DNA from: Acetobacteraceae bacterium
Lineage (GTDB): Bacteria > Pseudomonadota > Alphaproteobacteria > Acetobacterales > Acetobacteraceae
Length of the DNA stretch: 64,000 bases
Direction of reading: 5' to 3'
Assembly (NCBI GenBank): GCA_039613835.1
Contig: CP154827.1
Location: forward strand, 1,652,001-1,716,000
Below, in pieces: positions 28,677-39,865 of the stretch (positions within the stretch are counted from its first letter, which is position 1; every line of letters starts with the position of its first letter). The notes under the pieces were generated by a model that saw only the letters and a list, made by a program, of their open reading frames with translations, was not told the origin of the DNA and did not search any database. The position numbers and the translations under genes were made by a program.

Positions 28677-30167
28677 TTACACTGAATAATACATCTCAAA
28701 CTCGATCGGATGAGGCGCATGTTCAAATTTGTGAACCTCGTTCCATTTCAGCGCGATGTGGCTGTCGATCTGATCTTTCGAGAAGACATCGCCCTGGAGG
28801 AGGAATTCATGGTCGCTTTCAAGTGACTCAAGAGCCTCCCGAAGAGAGCCGCAAACTGTCGGGATCTGCGCAAGCTCCTCCTTCGGCAGCTCGTAAAGAT
28901 CTTTGTCATTGGCTTCACCCGGGTGAATCTTGTTCCGGATACCATCAAGCCCCGCCATCAACATGGCAGCGAAGGCCAGGTAGGGATTAGCCGTCGGATC
29001 AGGGAAACGCACTTCAACACGCTTGGCTTTCGGGCCGATACTGTGCGGGATACGGCAGGAGGCGGAACGATTGGCAGCGGAATAAGCCAGAAGCACCGGC
29101 GCCTCGAAACCCGGAATCAGGCGCTTGTAAGAGTTGGTTGACGGGTTGGTGAAAGCATTAAGCGCCTTCGCATGTTTGATAATGCCGCCGATATAATAAA
29201 GTGCTTCCTTCGATAAGTCCGCATATTCCTGTCCGGCAAAAAGCGGCTTCCCATCCTTCCAGACAGATTGATGGACATGCATCCCGGAGCCATTATCGCC
29301 CGCGATCGGCTTCGGCATGAAAGTCGCCGTTTTCCCGTAGGAATGCGCGACATTATGCACGCAATATTTGTAGATCTGCATATAGTCAGCCGCCTGGACC
29401 AATGTCGCAAACTTGGTGCCGAGTTCATGCTGGGACTGGGCGACTTCATGATGGTGCTTTTCAACCGACAGCCCCATCTCACTCATGGTGGAGAGCATCT
29501 CGGCACGCAGGTCGCACTCACTATCCACCGGAGCAACCGGGAAGTAACCGCCTTTAACACCCGGGCGGTGCCCCATATTTCCTTCCGGGAAGTCCTTCAT
29601 CGACGCGTCAGGCCCCTCGATACTATCAAGGCGATAGGACGCGTAATTAGGGCCTGTGCCGAATTTGACATTGTCGAAGATGAAGAATTCAGCCTCCGGC
29701 CCGAAACTCGCCGAGTCACCCAAACCGGATGATTTGAGATAAGCCTCCGCCGCCTTCGCGATGGAGCGTGGATCCCGATTGTAGAATTCCTTCGTGCCGG
29801 GATCGACAACGTCACAAATAAGGATCAATTGCGGCTTGGCGGAAAACGGGTCCAGGACTGCGGTTGTGGGGTCCGGCAACAAAACCATGTCGGATTTATT
29901 AATGGTCTTCCATCCCGCGATGGATGAGCCATCAAACATGAAGCCATCAATGAAGGCGCTTTTATCGATTGTTGTGTGCCACTGCGTCGTGTGCTGCCAC
30001 TTGCCTTTCGGGTCCGTGAAGCGCAGATCAACCAATTCAATCGAATGATCGCGCATTAAATCAAAAACGCGTTCGACGGCGGCCTTATCCGGGGAAGCGA
30101 GCTTGCGCCACTCCTGACTTGCGGAAGCAACCGTCTTGGATGCCGTCGAAGAAGCTTTCTTTGCCAT
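28677..30167 (-). CDS. glnA: Glutamine synthetase type I
   Basis: 496 residues from ATG 30167. The core is standard [40 protein letters not shown], the ATP-site [15 protein letters not shown], and [12 protein letters not shown]. The Tyr of the DLYELPKEE adenylylation loop is present, so GlnE-type control of activity is possible. The enzyme makes glutamine from glutamate, ammonia and ATP. The N-terminus is about 25 residues longer than usual, beginning [20 protein letters not shown], Ser/Ala/Lys-rich. No glnB lies upstream, where many proteobacteria have it. The frame is intact and a terminator follows. Confidence 0.93.
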   Translation of the reverse strand: MAKKASSTASKTVASASQEWRKLASPDKAAVERVFDLMRDHSIELVDLRFTDPKGKWQHTTQWHTTIDKSAFIDGFMFDGSSIAGWKTINKSDMVLLPDPTTAVLDPFSAKPQLILICDVVDPGTKEFYNRDPRSIAKAAEAYLKSSGLGDSASFGPEAEFFIFDNVKFGTGPNYASYRLDSIEGPDASMKDFPEGNMGHRPGVKGGYFPVAPVDSECDLRAEMLSTMSEMGLSVEKHHHEVAQSQHELGTKFATLVQAADYMQIYKYCVHNVAHSYGKTATFMPKPIAGDNGSGMHVHQSVWKDGKPLFAGQEYADLSKEALYYIGGIIKHAKALNAFTNPSTNSYKRLIPGFEAPVLLAYSAANRSASCRIPHSIGPKAKRVEVRFPDPTANPYLAFAAMLMAGLDGIRNKIHPGEANDKDLYELPKEELAQIPTVCGSLREALESLESDHEFLLQGDVFSKDQIDSHIALKWNEVHKFEHAPHPIEFEMYYSV

Positions 30168-30469
30168 GGATCGATACCTGTCCCTGCCTATAAATCCGAG
30201 CTTGCCAATAAAAATTTTGATTAGGCTCTTCATCCCGTCATGTCGAGGCTTCACGGGGTTTTAAGTATCAATAATTTGGGAAATCTGGAGTAAGTTATTG
30301 TTATATAATAGTTTTTCCTTTCCGAAGCCAAAATGAACAACTGCGTTTTCCCGCGCTTAAATTTCAACAGAACGCATCTTGAGGGGTTTGGGCGCCGGAT
30401 TCATGCAGGGCGCAGCTGAACTTGGTTTCAGGCCGGGACCCGCTTATATCGTGAAAACAGCATGATAGT

Positions 30470-31088
30470 TTCCGCTTCATGCAGAAAGGCGACCTGCGCG
30501 CGATTGCGCGATATCTCAAGACCGCGCCGCCGATGCGTGATCCCGGGCAGAAAAAACCAGCTTATGCGTTCCAAAACCCGCGTCGCGTCGATATCGGCAT
30601 TCTGGACCGCGCGGAGAATCGTTCACCCAGTTCGATGGAAAATGGCAAAATCGTGATTGGTGAGCGTTTGTATGTGGGCGCATGCGCGTCCTGCCATTAA
30701 TTACAGGTAGGGCGCGGAAGATCAATTTTACCCTTCCCTGACATCCAATACGGCGACGGGCAGCCCATACCCGAATAATCTCGTCCTCGCCATTCTCAAA
30801 GGCGTTCACCGTCGGACAAATACCGGCATGGTGTTCATGCCCGCATTTGAGGACCAGTTGGACGATGTCCAGATCGTCGTTGTTGCGGATTACGTTTTGG
30901 AGCATTTCGGCAATCCGTCAGTGCGGGTGACGCCTACCGATGTTAAACGCCTGCGTCACGCCGATGTCGGCTTCTGGACGGTGCGGCTGATCTCCAACAT
31001 CATCTTCGGAACAGTTATCATTGTCGGGCTGGTCATTCTGGTCCTGATGATTTCCCTGTTCCGTCGGTGTCGGCGTCGCCAGCGGTAA
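30470..31088 (+). pseudogene. Membrane-bound dehydrogenase cytochrome c subunit, C-terminal remnant
   Basis: The remnant begins inside a haem domain (GDLRAIARYLKTAPPMRDPG) and reaches the haem motif CASCH, where the frame ends with TAA near 30700. Another frame continues the last haem domain: SNTATGSPYPNNLVLAILKG, TNTGMVFMPAFEDQLDDVQI (with the distal Met) and VADYVLEHFGNPS. It closes with a membrane anchor (IIFGTVIIVGLVILVLMI). This matches the triple-haem subunit II of alcohol or gluconate/sorbitol dehydrogenases of acetic acid bacteria, which pass electrons to ubiquinone. The first two thirds and the catalytic partner gene are absent. Confidence 0.8.
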
Positions 31089-31259
31089 AAATCCTTCCGG
31101 TCGCGGGGTGGCAGCAATATCGGGCTGCCACCCCGCCGCTGCGGTTGATACGCCTCAAAGGCTGCACTTGCTGGATCTGAGCTTCCTGCTTCGGCCAGCC
31201 CCTGCTGCTTTTCCAAAAAAATAACATCCTGTCGCGATCATAATACGACCCGACCTGAC

Positions 31260-32189
31260 CCATTCCTGCTCGCGCTTATCGCCGCGGTCCTTCTCGCCAC
31301 GTTTGTCCTCAGTGCGGGCCATGTGGCGGCAATCCTCAATGTGATCGTCACCATCATGATCGGGGTCATGTTCTTCCTGCAAGGGGCGCGTCTCGAGCCT
31401 GCTTCCGTCATCGCGAATGCGAGAGGCTGGCGCCTTCAGGGCACTATGCTGACCTGCACCTTCGTCATCTTCCCGGCTTTGGGATTGGGTGTGTAGTCCC
31501 TGATGCCACATCTTTTCAGCGATGATTTATGGCGCGGCATGATGTTTCTCTGCTGTCTGCCATCAACCGTTCAGTCTTCCATCGCGCTGACGTCCATCGC
31601 CCGTGGCAACGTGGCCGCGGGCGATTTGTGGCGCGACCCTATCAAACATGTTGGTATTTTTATAACACCGATCCTGGTCGGACCGCTTGTCCAGAAGGGG
31701 CAGATATTTTCACTCCATGCCATGATCGGCGTGGCGACACAGCTTCTGCTTCCGTTTCTCGTCAGGCAGTTATTGCATCACCGGATCGGGGGGTGGGCGT
31801 TGCGCCATAAGCGCCTGCTTTCCTTTACCGATCGCGGCTCCGTGATTCTTGTTGTTTACACAGCCTTCAGCCATGCAGTTGTTGAGGGCATATGGCACCG
31901 CGTTTCCCTGGCCGATATGATCGTGATCGTCGTCGCGTGCTTCCTGTTACTGGTGCTTGTGCTGTTACTGACATGGGGACTGGGTCGCAATATGCATCTG
32001 ACCTTTGAAAGCACGATCGCCCTGATGTTTTGCAGCCCCAAAAAGTCGCTGGCGTCCGGGGCGCCGATGGCCAATATTCTGTTTACACCGGCGCATGTGG
32101 GTATTGTCGTGCTGCCTCTGATGCTCTTTCATCAGATCCAACTTTTCACCTGCACGCTTTTGGCCCGGAAATTTGCCCGGCGCAGTTAG
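31260..32189 (+). pseudogene. Bile acid:sodium symporter-like (SBF/YfeH) transporter, broken
   Basis: Ten-helix SBF-like protein. The first part (FLLALIAAVLLATFVLSAG, IMIGVMFFLQGARLEP) has no start codon in frame. It meets an in-frame TAG at 31494-31496, then continues CLPSTVQSSIALTSIARGNV. Next, 11 codons read DLWRDPIKH where the +1 frame gives ICGATLSNM, the family sequence, so two compensating shifts bracket this stretch (about 31620-31655). The rest (LVGPLVQKGQIF, LLTWGLGRN, LFTPAHVGIVVLPLMLFHQ) is in one frame to a TAG. Family members move organic anions with Na+. It converges on trpA. Confidence 0.8.
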
Positions 32190-32194
32190 GCTGG

Positions 32195-33040
32195 TTAAGT
32201 CTCAGCCACGGTCAACGCTGCTTTTGCACTTTGATGCACGGCCTCGGAAATCGCTTTCAGCTGCTTTAATATGGAAGGGAGCGTCCGCACCGTCGCACGT
32301 CCATCCTGCAATGTTTCATCCAACGTTGTGATGAGGGAGGACGCGACAATAACTGCATCACCTGACTGCACAGCAATTGCCGCCTGGGCGGGCGTGCGAA
32401 TGCCGAACCCGATCGCGATTGGCAACGGGCTTACGGCACGGATACGCGGCAGCGCAGCCGCCAACTCTTCATGGGATGCCGTGCGTGTACCTGTAACGCC
32501 TGTGATGCTGACATAATATAGAAAGCCGGAGGCTTGCGCCGTCAGGAAATGCAAGCGCGAATCAGGCGTATTCGGCGCGATCAGACGGATAATATCCAGC
32601 CCGTAACGCTCCGCATATGGCATGATGAAGTCTGCCTCTTCCACCGGCAGATCGACGATGATGAGACCGTCGACGCCGCAGGCCGAGGCATCACGACAAA
32701 AAGCTTCCGCGCCATAAGTGTCGATGGGGTTAAGGTAGCCCATGAGGATAATCGGCGTTTCACCATCCTCCTCGCGGAAAATCCGCACCATTTCCAACAC
32801 ACCGCGTAAGGTGGCACCCGCTTTCAGGCCGCGCAACGCGGCTTTCTGAATGGTGGGACCATCCGCGGACGGGTCGGAGAAAGGGGCCCCGATCTCAATC
32901 AGGTCCGCACCGTGAGACGGCATGGCCTTCAACAGCGCCAGAGACGTCTCGCGATCCGGGTCAAAAGCCTCTAGATAGGGGATAAGCGTCCCGCGTCCCG
33001 CGGCTTTAAGCTGCGCAAACCGTTTTTCGATGCGGCTCAC
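32195..33040 (-). CDS. trpA: Tryptophan synthase alpha chain
   Basis: 281 residues, TIM barrel. The active-site region [19 protein letters not shown] holds the catalytic Glu and Asp, and [14 protein letters not shown] and [12 protein letters not shown] are the expected phosphate-loop strands. The alpha chain cleaves indole-3-glycerol phosphate and feeds indole to TrpB. The start overlaps the trpB stop by four bases, so they are translationally coupled. The frame is intact, in contrast to the dead his genes in this window. No trpF is adjacent. Confidence 0.95.
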   Translation of the reverse strand: MSRIEKRFAQLKAAGRGTLIPYLEAFDPDRETSLALLKAMPSHGADLIEIGAPFSDPSADGPTIQKAALRGLKAGATLRGVLEMVRIFREEDGETPIILMGYLNPIDTYGAEAFCRDASACGVDGLIIVDLPVEEADFIMPYAERYGLDIIRLIAPNTPDSRLHFLTAQASGFLYYVSITGVTGTRTASHEELAAALPRIRAVSPLPIAIGFGIRTPAQAAIAVQSGDAVIVASSLITTLDETLQDGRATVRTLPSILKQLKAISEAVHQSAKAALTVAET

Positions 33041-34260
33041 AATTTTGTCCCCAGATGATGTGCCACAGTATCAATATCCTTATCGCCACGCCCGGAAAGA
33101 TTGAGCACGATAATATCCTTTTCCGACATATGCGGCGCGATCTGCGCAACGTAGGCGAGGCCATGCGCACATTCGAGGGCCGGGATGATGCCCTCCGTGC
33201 GTGTCAGAAGTTGGAAGGCCTCAAGGGCCTGTGCATTCGTCACACCCACATATTCCGCGCGTCCCACCTCGTGGAGCCAGGCATGTTCCGGCCCGATGCC
33301 CGGGTAATCCAGCCCAGCACTGATGGAATGGGCTTCCAGGATTTGGCCGTTTTCATCCTGAAGCAGGTAGGTCCGGTTGCCATGCAAAACGCCGGAGCGC
33401 CCGCGAGAAATGGAGGCCGCAGTCTCACCACTATCCAGGCCGCGCCCTGCCGCTTCGACTCCGATGAGGCGCACATCCTTGTCATCCAGAAAGGGATGGA
33501 ATATGCCCATTGCGTTTGACCCGCCGCCAATCGCCGCAACGATAATATCCGGCAGGCGTCCTTCAGCCTCTAAAATCTGTTCCTTGGTTTCAACGCCGAT
33601 GACGGCCTGAAAATCACGCACCATGGCGGGGTAGGGGTGCGGCCCGGCGACCGTCCCGACCAGAAAATACGTGTCAGCAACATGCGCGACCCAATCGCGC
33701 ATGGCCTCATTCATCGCATCCTTGAGCGTGCCCGCGCCTGCTGTTACCGGCCGCACCTCCGCACCCAGCAGCTTCATGCGAAAGACATTGGGCTTTTGAC
33801 GCGCCACATCCGTCGCGCCCATGTAAATGGTGCAGGACATGCCGAAAAGCGCACAGACGGTCGCCGTCGCCACACCATGTTGACCTGCGCCCGTTTCCGC
33901 AACGATGCGGGTCTTGCCCATGCGGCGGGCCAATAAAATCTGCCCCATCACATTATTGAGCTTGTGGGAGCCCGTGTGATTCAGCTCCTCCCGCTTCAGA
34001 TAAATTCGCGCGCCACCCAACTCTTCCGAAAGGCGTTTCGCGTGCCAAAGAGGGCTGGGCCGCCCGATATAATGTTTGAAGTAATAATGCAGCTCTTCCC
34101 AAAATGTCGGGTCATTTTTTGTCGCCTGATAGGTCGCGTCCAATGCCTGCACGAGGGGCATGAGGGTTTCAGCGACAAACTGCCCGCCAAACGTCCCGAA
34201 CCGACCGCGATCATCAGGGCCGTTTTTCAAGCTGTTCATGGAGGCGGCTGGCGCTTGCAT
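33037..34260 (-). CDS. trpB: Tryptophan synthase beta chain
   Basis: 407 residues. The PLP-binding lysine lies in [30 protein letters not shown] and the glycine loop [10 protein letters not shown] are also present. TrpB condenses indole with serine to tryptophan. ATG 34260 follows AAAGGAC by about eight bases; a second Met at 34239 is possible. It begins a two-gene operon with trpA. Confidence 0.96.
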   Translation of the reverse strand: MQAPAASMNSLKNGPDDRGRFGTFGGQFVAETLMPLVQALDATYQATKNDPTFWEELHYYFKHYIGRPSPLWHAKRLSEELGGARIYLKREELNHTGSHKLNNVMGQILLARRMGKTRIVAETGAGQHGVATATVCALFGMSCTIYMGATDVARQKPNVFRMKLLGAEVRPVTAGAGTLKDAMNEAMRDWVAHVADTYFLVGTVAGPHPYPAMVRDFQAVIGVETKEQILEAEGRLPDIIVAAIGGGSNAMGIFHPFLDDKDVRLIGVEAAGRGLDSGETAASISRGRSGVLHGNRTYLLQDENGQILEAHSISAGLDYPGIGPEHAWLHEVGRAEYVGVTNAQALEAFQLLTRTEGIIPALECAHGLAYVAQIAPHMSEKDIIVLNLSGRGDKDIDTVAHHLGTKL

Positions 34261-34405
34261 TGATCAGTCCTTTAAATATCTTGCACCATGATGGGCAGCT
34301 TACCAAAGGCAAGCTGGGCCTTTATCGACCCAACTTCACCACCCTGCAAGGCGCTTTCGGTAAGAAGATGGAGAGGAGAACCCCCCATTTTTCACGCTGA
34401 TGGCT

Positions 34406-36268
34406 TCAGGCGGAGGCCGAAACCAGCATCGTCGTCAGTTTACGGATAAACGCGGAGGCATCCCCCAGAGGCTCACCCTCATTGACGCGCGCCATATCGA
34501 GGAGGACGGCAGCGAAATCCTCAACGGACTCATCGCGATCCGCGCGGGCCGCCAGGTTGCGAATAAGAGCGTGATGGGGGTTGATCTCCAGAATCGGCAA
34601 TGTGGCGGGCATGGCCTGACCGGATTGCCGCATCAGGCGCCGCATCATCATATCCGGGCCGCCCTCACTGGTGACGACAACGGCACTATCGACAAGTCGG
34701 TTCGTGCTTTTGACGTCTTTCACCCGGCCCTCAAGCGCCGCCTTTAGTGCGGGGAGGAGTTTTTCTAGGGAAGCGGCGTCACCCTCCGGCGCCGGTGCCG
34801 CGAACTTGTCGAGATCCCCATGAGTCTGGCTGATCGCGCGGAGGGTCTTCTCTTTATAACTGCCGAGACGCTCCGGCCAGAAGCCATCCACCTGGTCAGA
34901 AAGCAGCAGGACCTCAATGCCGCGCGCGCGGAATCCTTCAAGCTGCGCTGAATGGGCGAGACTTTCCATATTATCGCCCGTCAGGAAGTAAATATGCTCC
35001 TGCCCGTCTTTCATCCGCGCGACATAATCATCCAATGTGGTGGCATCGTCCGAATATGTTGACCGGAACAGGGAGAGAGACGCGATCTCCTGACGATATT
35101 CGGCATCCTCCCAGATCCCTTCTTTCAGGACCGGGCCGAAATTCTCCCAGAAATTCGTAAAGCCCTCTTTATCATCCGGCTTTGTGGCGCGCTGCCGGAT
35201 CTCATTCAGCACGCGTTTGGTCACGGCTTTACGGATGCGCGTCAGGACAGGAGTAGCCTGCAACATCTCGCGTGAGACGTTGAGCGGGAGATCCTCCGTA
35301 TCCACGACCCCTTTGACAAAGCGCAACCAGGCTGGCAGGAGCCCCGCCTCATCCGTGATGAACATGCGTTTGACATGCAGATTCACTTTGCTTTCACGCG
35401 ACGATTTCATGAAATCGAAGGGCCGCGTGCCGGGGATGAAGAGGAGCGCGGTAAATTCCGTCGCCCCTTCTGCCGACCAATGCAAAGTCGCGTAAGGTGC
35501 GTCAAACTGATGGGCGACGTGCCGGTAGAACTCGGTATATTGCTCTTCCGTGATGTCGGATTTCGACTTGCGCCAAAGGGCCGTCCCTTCATTCGCGTCG
35601 GAGGTTTCCTCCCCATCCTGAAGCTTGATCGGCCAGGTAATGTGGTCGGCCCATTTCCGGATGATGCTTTTCAGGCGCCATGCATCAAGAAATTCCGCGG
35701 CATCTTCCTTCATATGCAGCACAATGTCCGTGCCCGCCGCCTCACGCGTGGCGGGGGAGATTTCGAAGCTGCCCTTTCCACCCGAGGACCATTGAAAAGC
35801 ATCCGCCGCACCGGCTTTGCGGGAAATAACATCAACATGGTCCGCGACCATAAACGCGGCGTAGAAACCGACGCCGAACTGCCCGATCAGGCTGGGCCGG
35901 TCCTCCGGTTTTGCAGCGCTGAGTTTTTCACCGAAGGCGCGCGTGCCCGAACGTGCGATGGTGCCGAGATTCTGCGCGAGTTCATCATGACTCATCCCCG
36001 CACCGACATCGCTGATCGTTAGGAGGCGTTTCTCCTTATCCGGCGCGATACGGATGGACGCACTATCCGGCAGGGCTTCGGATGGCGCCGTCAGCGCTTC
36101 AAAGCGGCGTTTATCAAGGGCATCCGCCGCATTCGCCACCAATTCCCGCAAGAATATTTCCCGTTCGGAATAAAGGGCGTGGACGACGAGGTCGAGAAGC
36201 CGGCCTACTTCGGCACTGAAAGCGTGCTTTTCAACTCCGGATTTTGTGTCGTGCGGCGTGTCGGTCAT
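34406..36268 (-). CDS. htpG: HtpG, bacterial Hsp90 chaperone
   Basis: 620 residues. The GHKL ATP-binding domain shows [40 protein letters not shown] and [15 protein letters not shown]; the middle domain shows [20 protein letters not shown]; a C-terminal dimer domain follows. HtpG is an ATP-dependent cytosolic chaperone. The start ATG 36268 gives [11 protein letters not shown], typical in length. The frame is intact over 1.9 kb. It stands alone, transcribed in the same direction as trpBA but with a 145-base gap before trpB. Confidence 0.95.
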   Translation of the reverse strand: MTDTPHDTKSGVEKHAFSAEVGRLLDLVVHALYSEREIFLRELVANAADALDKRRFEALTAPSEALPDSASIRIAPDKEKRLLTISDVGAGMSHDELAQNLGTIARSGTRAFGEKLSAAKPEDRPSLIGQFGVGFYAAFMVADHVDVISRKAGAADAFQWSSGGKGSFEISPATREAAGTDIVLHMKEDAAEFLDAWRLKSIIRKWADHITWPIKLQDGEETSDANEGTALWRKSKSDITEEQYTEFYRHVAHQFDAPYATLHWSAEGATEFTALLFIPGTRPFDFMKSSRESKVNLHVKRMFITDEAGLLPAWLRFVKGVVDTEDLPLNVSREMLQATPVLTRIRKAVTKRVLNEIRQRATKPDDKEGFTNFWENFGPVLKEGIWEDAEYRQEIASLSLFRSTYSDDATTLDDYVARMKDGQEHIYFLTGDNMESLAHSAQLEGFRARGIEVLLLSDQVDGFWPERLGSYKEKTLRAISQTHGDLDKFAAPAPEGDAASLEKLLPALKAALEGRVKDVKSTNRLVDSAVVVTSEGGPDMMMRRLMRQSGQAMPATLPILEINPHHALIRNLAARADRDESVEDFAAVLLDMARVNEGEPLGDASAFIRKLTTMLVSASA

Positions 36269-36411
36269 GATGTCCTCTTTTAGTCGCGTGGCTATGCACC
36301 AGCTTTCATGCGTTATTCTCGCGTCAGGTGGCGTGGCGCAAAGGATTTTTCAAGGTCTGGACAACGACGCAAACGCGGTTTGACAGGTTTTTTCCGTATG
36401 ATGAGGTCGCT

Positions 36412-37083
36412 TTACCCGTGATGCAGGATGCGCCAACCATCATGATCATTCCCGTCAATCTTGATGTCGCGGTAATGCATCAGGATTTTATGCGGTGTCT
36501 GCATGGGTTTTTCATGCGTGGCACCAATGACGACGACATCTGCGCCACTGGCCTCAGCCGCCTGGATTCCCGCGGGCGCATCTTCAAAAATTAGGCAGTC
36601 GCCAGTCCTGACACCTAATCTCTGGGCACCGAGCAGGAAGCAATCCGGCGCCGGTTTGCCGTGTTGGACGTCTTCCGCCGCAATCAGTAAGTCGGGCAGG
36701 GGCAGACCCGCGACTTCAATACGCCTGAGGGCCAGGCGGCGTGGCGCCGACGTGACAACGGCCCAGGCGTGGCGCGGCAGGCTCTCGACGAATTCCTTGA
36801 CCCCGGCAATAGCCTCGACGTCCTCCGTGTCCTCTAATTCCTGCTCCGTGATCCAGTCAGCTTCCTGCTGCGGGTCAATGCCGGGCAGGTTTTGTTCCCA
36901 GATGGTCTCACAGGTGCGTTTACCATGGATCGTGGGCAGAAACGCCGCTACATCCAGCCCGTGACGCGCCACCCATCGTCCCCAGACGCGTTCGGCCGCG
37001 ATGATCGACGTCAGGAGCGTGCCATCCATATCGAATAAAAACCCTCGATAAAGTTTGGGTCCATATAAATTTTCAACGCACAT
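36412..37083 (-). CDS. HAD-superfamily sugar phosphatase
   Basis: 223 residues from ATG 37083, chosen because GGGAGAG lies just upstream. Motif I is FLFDMDGTLLTS, motif II VVTSAPRR, motif III GKPAPDCFLLGAQRLG and motif IV FEDAPAGIQAAEASGA. The helical cap and the pattern resemble the YfbT/YniC group of hexitol- or 2-deoxyglucose-6-phosphate phosphatases. It is a second HAD enzyme in the window besides 26002-26706, only distantly similar. Substrate unknown; frame intact. Confidence 0.82.
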   Translation of the reverse strand: MCVENLYGPKLYRGFLFDMDGTLLTSIIAAERVWGRWVARHGLDVAAFLPTIHGKRTCETIWEQNLPGIDPQQEADWITEQELEDTEDVEAIAGVKEFVESLPRHAWAVVTSAPRRLALRRIEVAGLPLPDLLIAAEDVQHGKPAPDCFLLGAQRLGVRTGDCLIFEDAPAGIQAAEASGADVVVIGATHEKPMQTPHKILMHYRDIKIDGNDHDGWRILHHG

Positions 37084-37315
37084 CTTTCTCTCCCCAAAGC
37101 TGGTGCGACATGATCTGACCCGGCGCGACCAGCCTGACATGCGGCCATGTTTGCCGGATATTTATCCTTTGTTTTTGCTGAAGTTTCAAATCAGCGTCAC
37201 GCGCATCGTTAAAATTTCATTTTGATATTGCATCGAATCGCGGGAAATGCATTCTATGAAAATGCCGCGATAATTATCGGGCGCGCTTTTCCGACCATGT
37301 GAAGGACCATTTTTT

Positions 37316-38169
37316 ATGAAGTTTTCGGGCGGCCTTAAATATTGCGTTATCGTAACAATAACCTTCCTCAGCATGTTTTCCTTCACCCCGGCCTCCCGAG
37401 CCGACATCCATGTTTTTGCGCACGCGCCTAATACATGGCTTCGGGATGTCACTCTTCAGGGCTTGATGGAAGGGGGATCATGGCCAATCCGGCGCGTCCC
37501 GCCAACGGCATTAATTTCGGCAATTTCCTCGCGGATCACGCCAATCAGGCCCAGTTGAATCAGGTCAGTTTACGCTGTCCCGCGCCTTGGATGACGCCGT
37601 GCAGAAATACCAGATTGGCTTCGTCATTCAGGGCCTTTATGGGTCGGATGCGCGTTACTACCATCTACTCGGCGCGTCGGATCACATGACGTCAGACCGA
37701 TATCAGCTGATCCCAGCTCAGGCGCATCTAGATATCCATCTTCCATGGGTGACGCCGCACGGGGTCGATCTTAATCTCGGCATTCTTCAGGCCCCGATGG
37801 GGGTTGAAGTTCTGGATCCCTCGGCGCGGCCTTTCTATACGCTCGCTTACACATCGCAATATTCCGTGCCGTTTGAGCATCTAGGGGCGATGGCGCATTG
37901 GTATGTCACCTCCGATCTCGATATTCATTTCGGGATTGATACGGGCAATCAGTCCACCTGGGGCGCCCGCTGAAACCGCGTCGCCGACAACTTACGGTGC
38001 GCTGACCCTCGGCCTGACTTACCGCCCCCCTGTCCTGAAAAATCTGCGTGCCTTCGCTTTGCGACCGGAGATCAGGTTTGACCGCTCCCTGAACGGGACG
38101 TCCCCATTCAATGCGGAGCGAAATGTCGGGATGTTCGCCTTTGGCGGCGATGCCGTGATCGGGTTTTGA
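37316..38169 (+). pseudogene. BBP2-type outer-membrane beta-barrel porin, broken
   Basis: From ATG 37316 a signal peptide ends around FTPASRADIHVFA. After LQGLMEGG the frame changes; the next frame reads GIMANPARPANGINFGNF, then another change gives YQIGFVIQGLYGSDARYY, AHLDIHLPWVTPHGVDL and FGIDTGNQSTWG. The final frame resumes at TYGALTLGLTYRPP and ends in GGDAVIGF. Compared with OmpL-like BBP2 proteins, a block of about 100 residues between DTGNQ and the last strands is missing. Porins of this type let small solutes through the outer membrane. It was presumably a sugar or acid porin; now dead. Confidence 0.75.
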
Positions 38170-38302
38170 AAGTGCGGGGAGGTGGCCGTCCGCATGGCAG
38201 GTTCGCCACAGTGCTCCGCATTAAACGATATGGGTGAGTTGATCATGTAAAAGCACTGCTGCATAAGTTAGATGTTAACTATCCACTAAACAGAGTCGTG
38301 CA

Positions 38303-39865
38303 ATGACCCTCACCGCTTTCCATCGTTCACAAATGCTCTGGCCCCTTATCAGTGTCGTGGTTTGCGATGACCTCGCCCATGCTGAGGGGCGGCCCTCTCC
38401 GCGGCCCCGCATCGAGATGATCACCCATCCATGCAGCGCCGGTACCAAGCGGAAAACAAGTCGGCGCCAGCAACGCTGCCCCCGGGAAAATGTCGGCGCT
38501 TGAAGCTAAAGGGGAAGAGCGGGCACAGGTCCGGGCGAGGGTATCGCTTGTCGATAATGGTGCGCTTGGCAATCGTCGCATCCTGGATCTGCCTTACTCC
38601 GTCACGGTCATCAACGAGGCCAGTCTGCGGAACCGACAGGTCAAAACACTGGGGCGCGTTTTTTGAGAATGATGGATAGGTTGTTCGTCTGGGCGACACT
38701 TATTCCATGAACGCCTATTCCCTCAATGTGCGCGGCATCCCGCTTGACGATTATAATGGTTATAAAATCAACGGCACACCGTTTTTCATGACGACGGTTG
38801 AACTCCCGGTGGAAAGTTTCGAGTCGATCCAGCTCCTCAAAGGGGCTTCCGGGTTCATGTACGGGTTCAATGCACCTGGCGGGATCGCCAATTTCGTGAT
38901 GAAGAAGCCGACGGAACGTCGGACCTTGTCAATTGATATCGGCTATAGCGCCAACGCCGTCATGTTGCAGCATCTCGATGTGGGAGGCCGTTTTTTCAGG
39001 AATAATATTGTGGGTTACCGCCTCAATCTCACGCATGAGGAGGGGCCGACCTATATCGGGTCCCATCTCAAACGTTATTCCGGCCCTCTCTCCACCGATG
39101 TCAGGTTGACGCGCGACCTCACCTGGACGGCAGATGCGCTTTATCAAAGCCGCGTCATTGATCAGGGTATCCAGAATTTCTACACCGCTGATCCGTCATC
39201 CTTCGGCAAAGGTCCGCCCCCCCTGCGATCAGTGGACATAAGAATTTAACGGTCAATCCCGGCACGTTTTTCACGTCTCACACGATTTTCCTCGGCACGG
39301 GGCTGAAATGGCATATTCGTGACAGCTGGAATCTGCGCACCGATTACAGCCATAGTCGGGATTACCGCCGTTATAAGGGTGAATGGATGCCGCTTCAGGA
39401 CCGAAGCGGCAATTACGATGCGCTTCTGCGCACCAATCCCGGCAGTTGGGCCACCTAAACCAGGCTCAGGTGATTTTGATGGGGCAGGTCGCAACCGGCG
39501 CCTGGCGCCATCATGTAACGGCCGGGATCGCCTGGCAGGGGTTGGAGAAATTCCTCCCTTATGACTTTAAAACGATCAATCTCGGAATGCAGAATCTATA
39601 TCGCCCTATCCTGCCTCAAAGTTGGCAGGGATCATTCAACACGGCGACATATCACACCTACCATTCGGACCAAACCGGGTTTTTCCTGAGTGATACATTG
39701 GATTTCAGCCCTAAATGGTCCCTGCTTGCCGGATTGCGATACTCGATTTTCGGCCAGAAAAGCTGGGATGCGCAGCAAGTCTCAAGTTCCGAGCGTGCCC
39801 ATCCGCTGACCCCGACCGTCGCCCTGCTTTATCATCCGTAGCGGAATACGACCTTCTATGGACGC
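38303..39865 (+). pseudogene. TonB-dependent siderophore receptor, broken and 3'-truncated
   Basis: A weak signal peptide begins at ATG 38303. A shift leads to the plug domain (GNRRILDLPYSVTVINE), then NAYSLNVRGIPLDDYNGYKI, VESFESIQLLKGASGFMYGF and NAPGGIANFVMKKPTERR, all classic plug motifs. Barrel strands follow in three frames (TYIGSHLKRYSGPL; LKWHIRDSWNLRTDYSHSR; SLLAGLRYSIFGQKSWDAQ). At 39839 a TAG replaces a probable Trp (YHP-stop-RNTTFYG). Homology stops near 39865, where sequence of an M3 peptidase begins; the last third of the barrel is gone. Together with broken tonB and exbB it shows loss of ferric-siderophore uptake. Confidence 0.82.
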
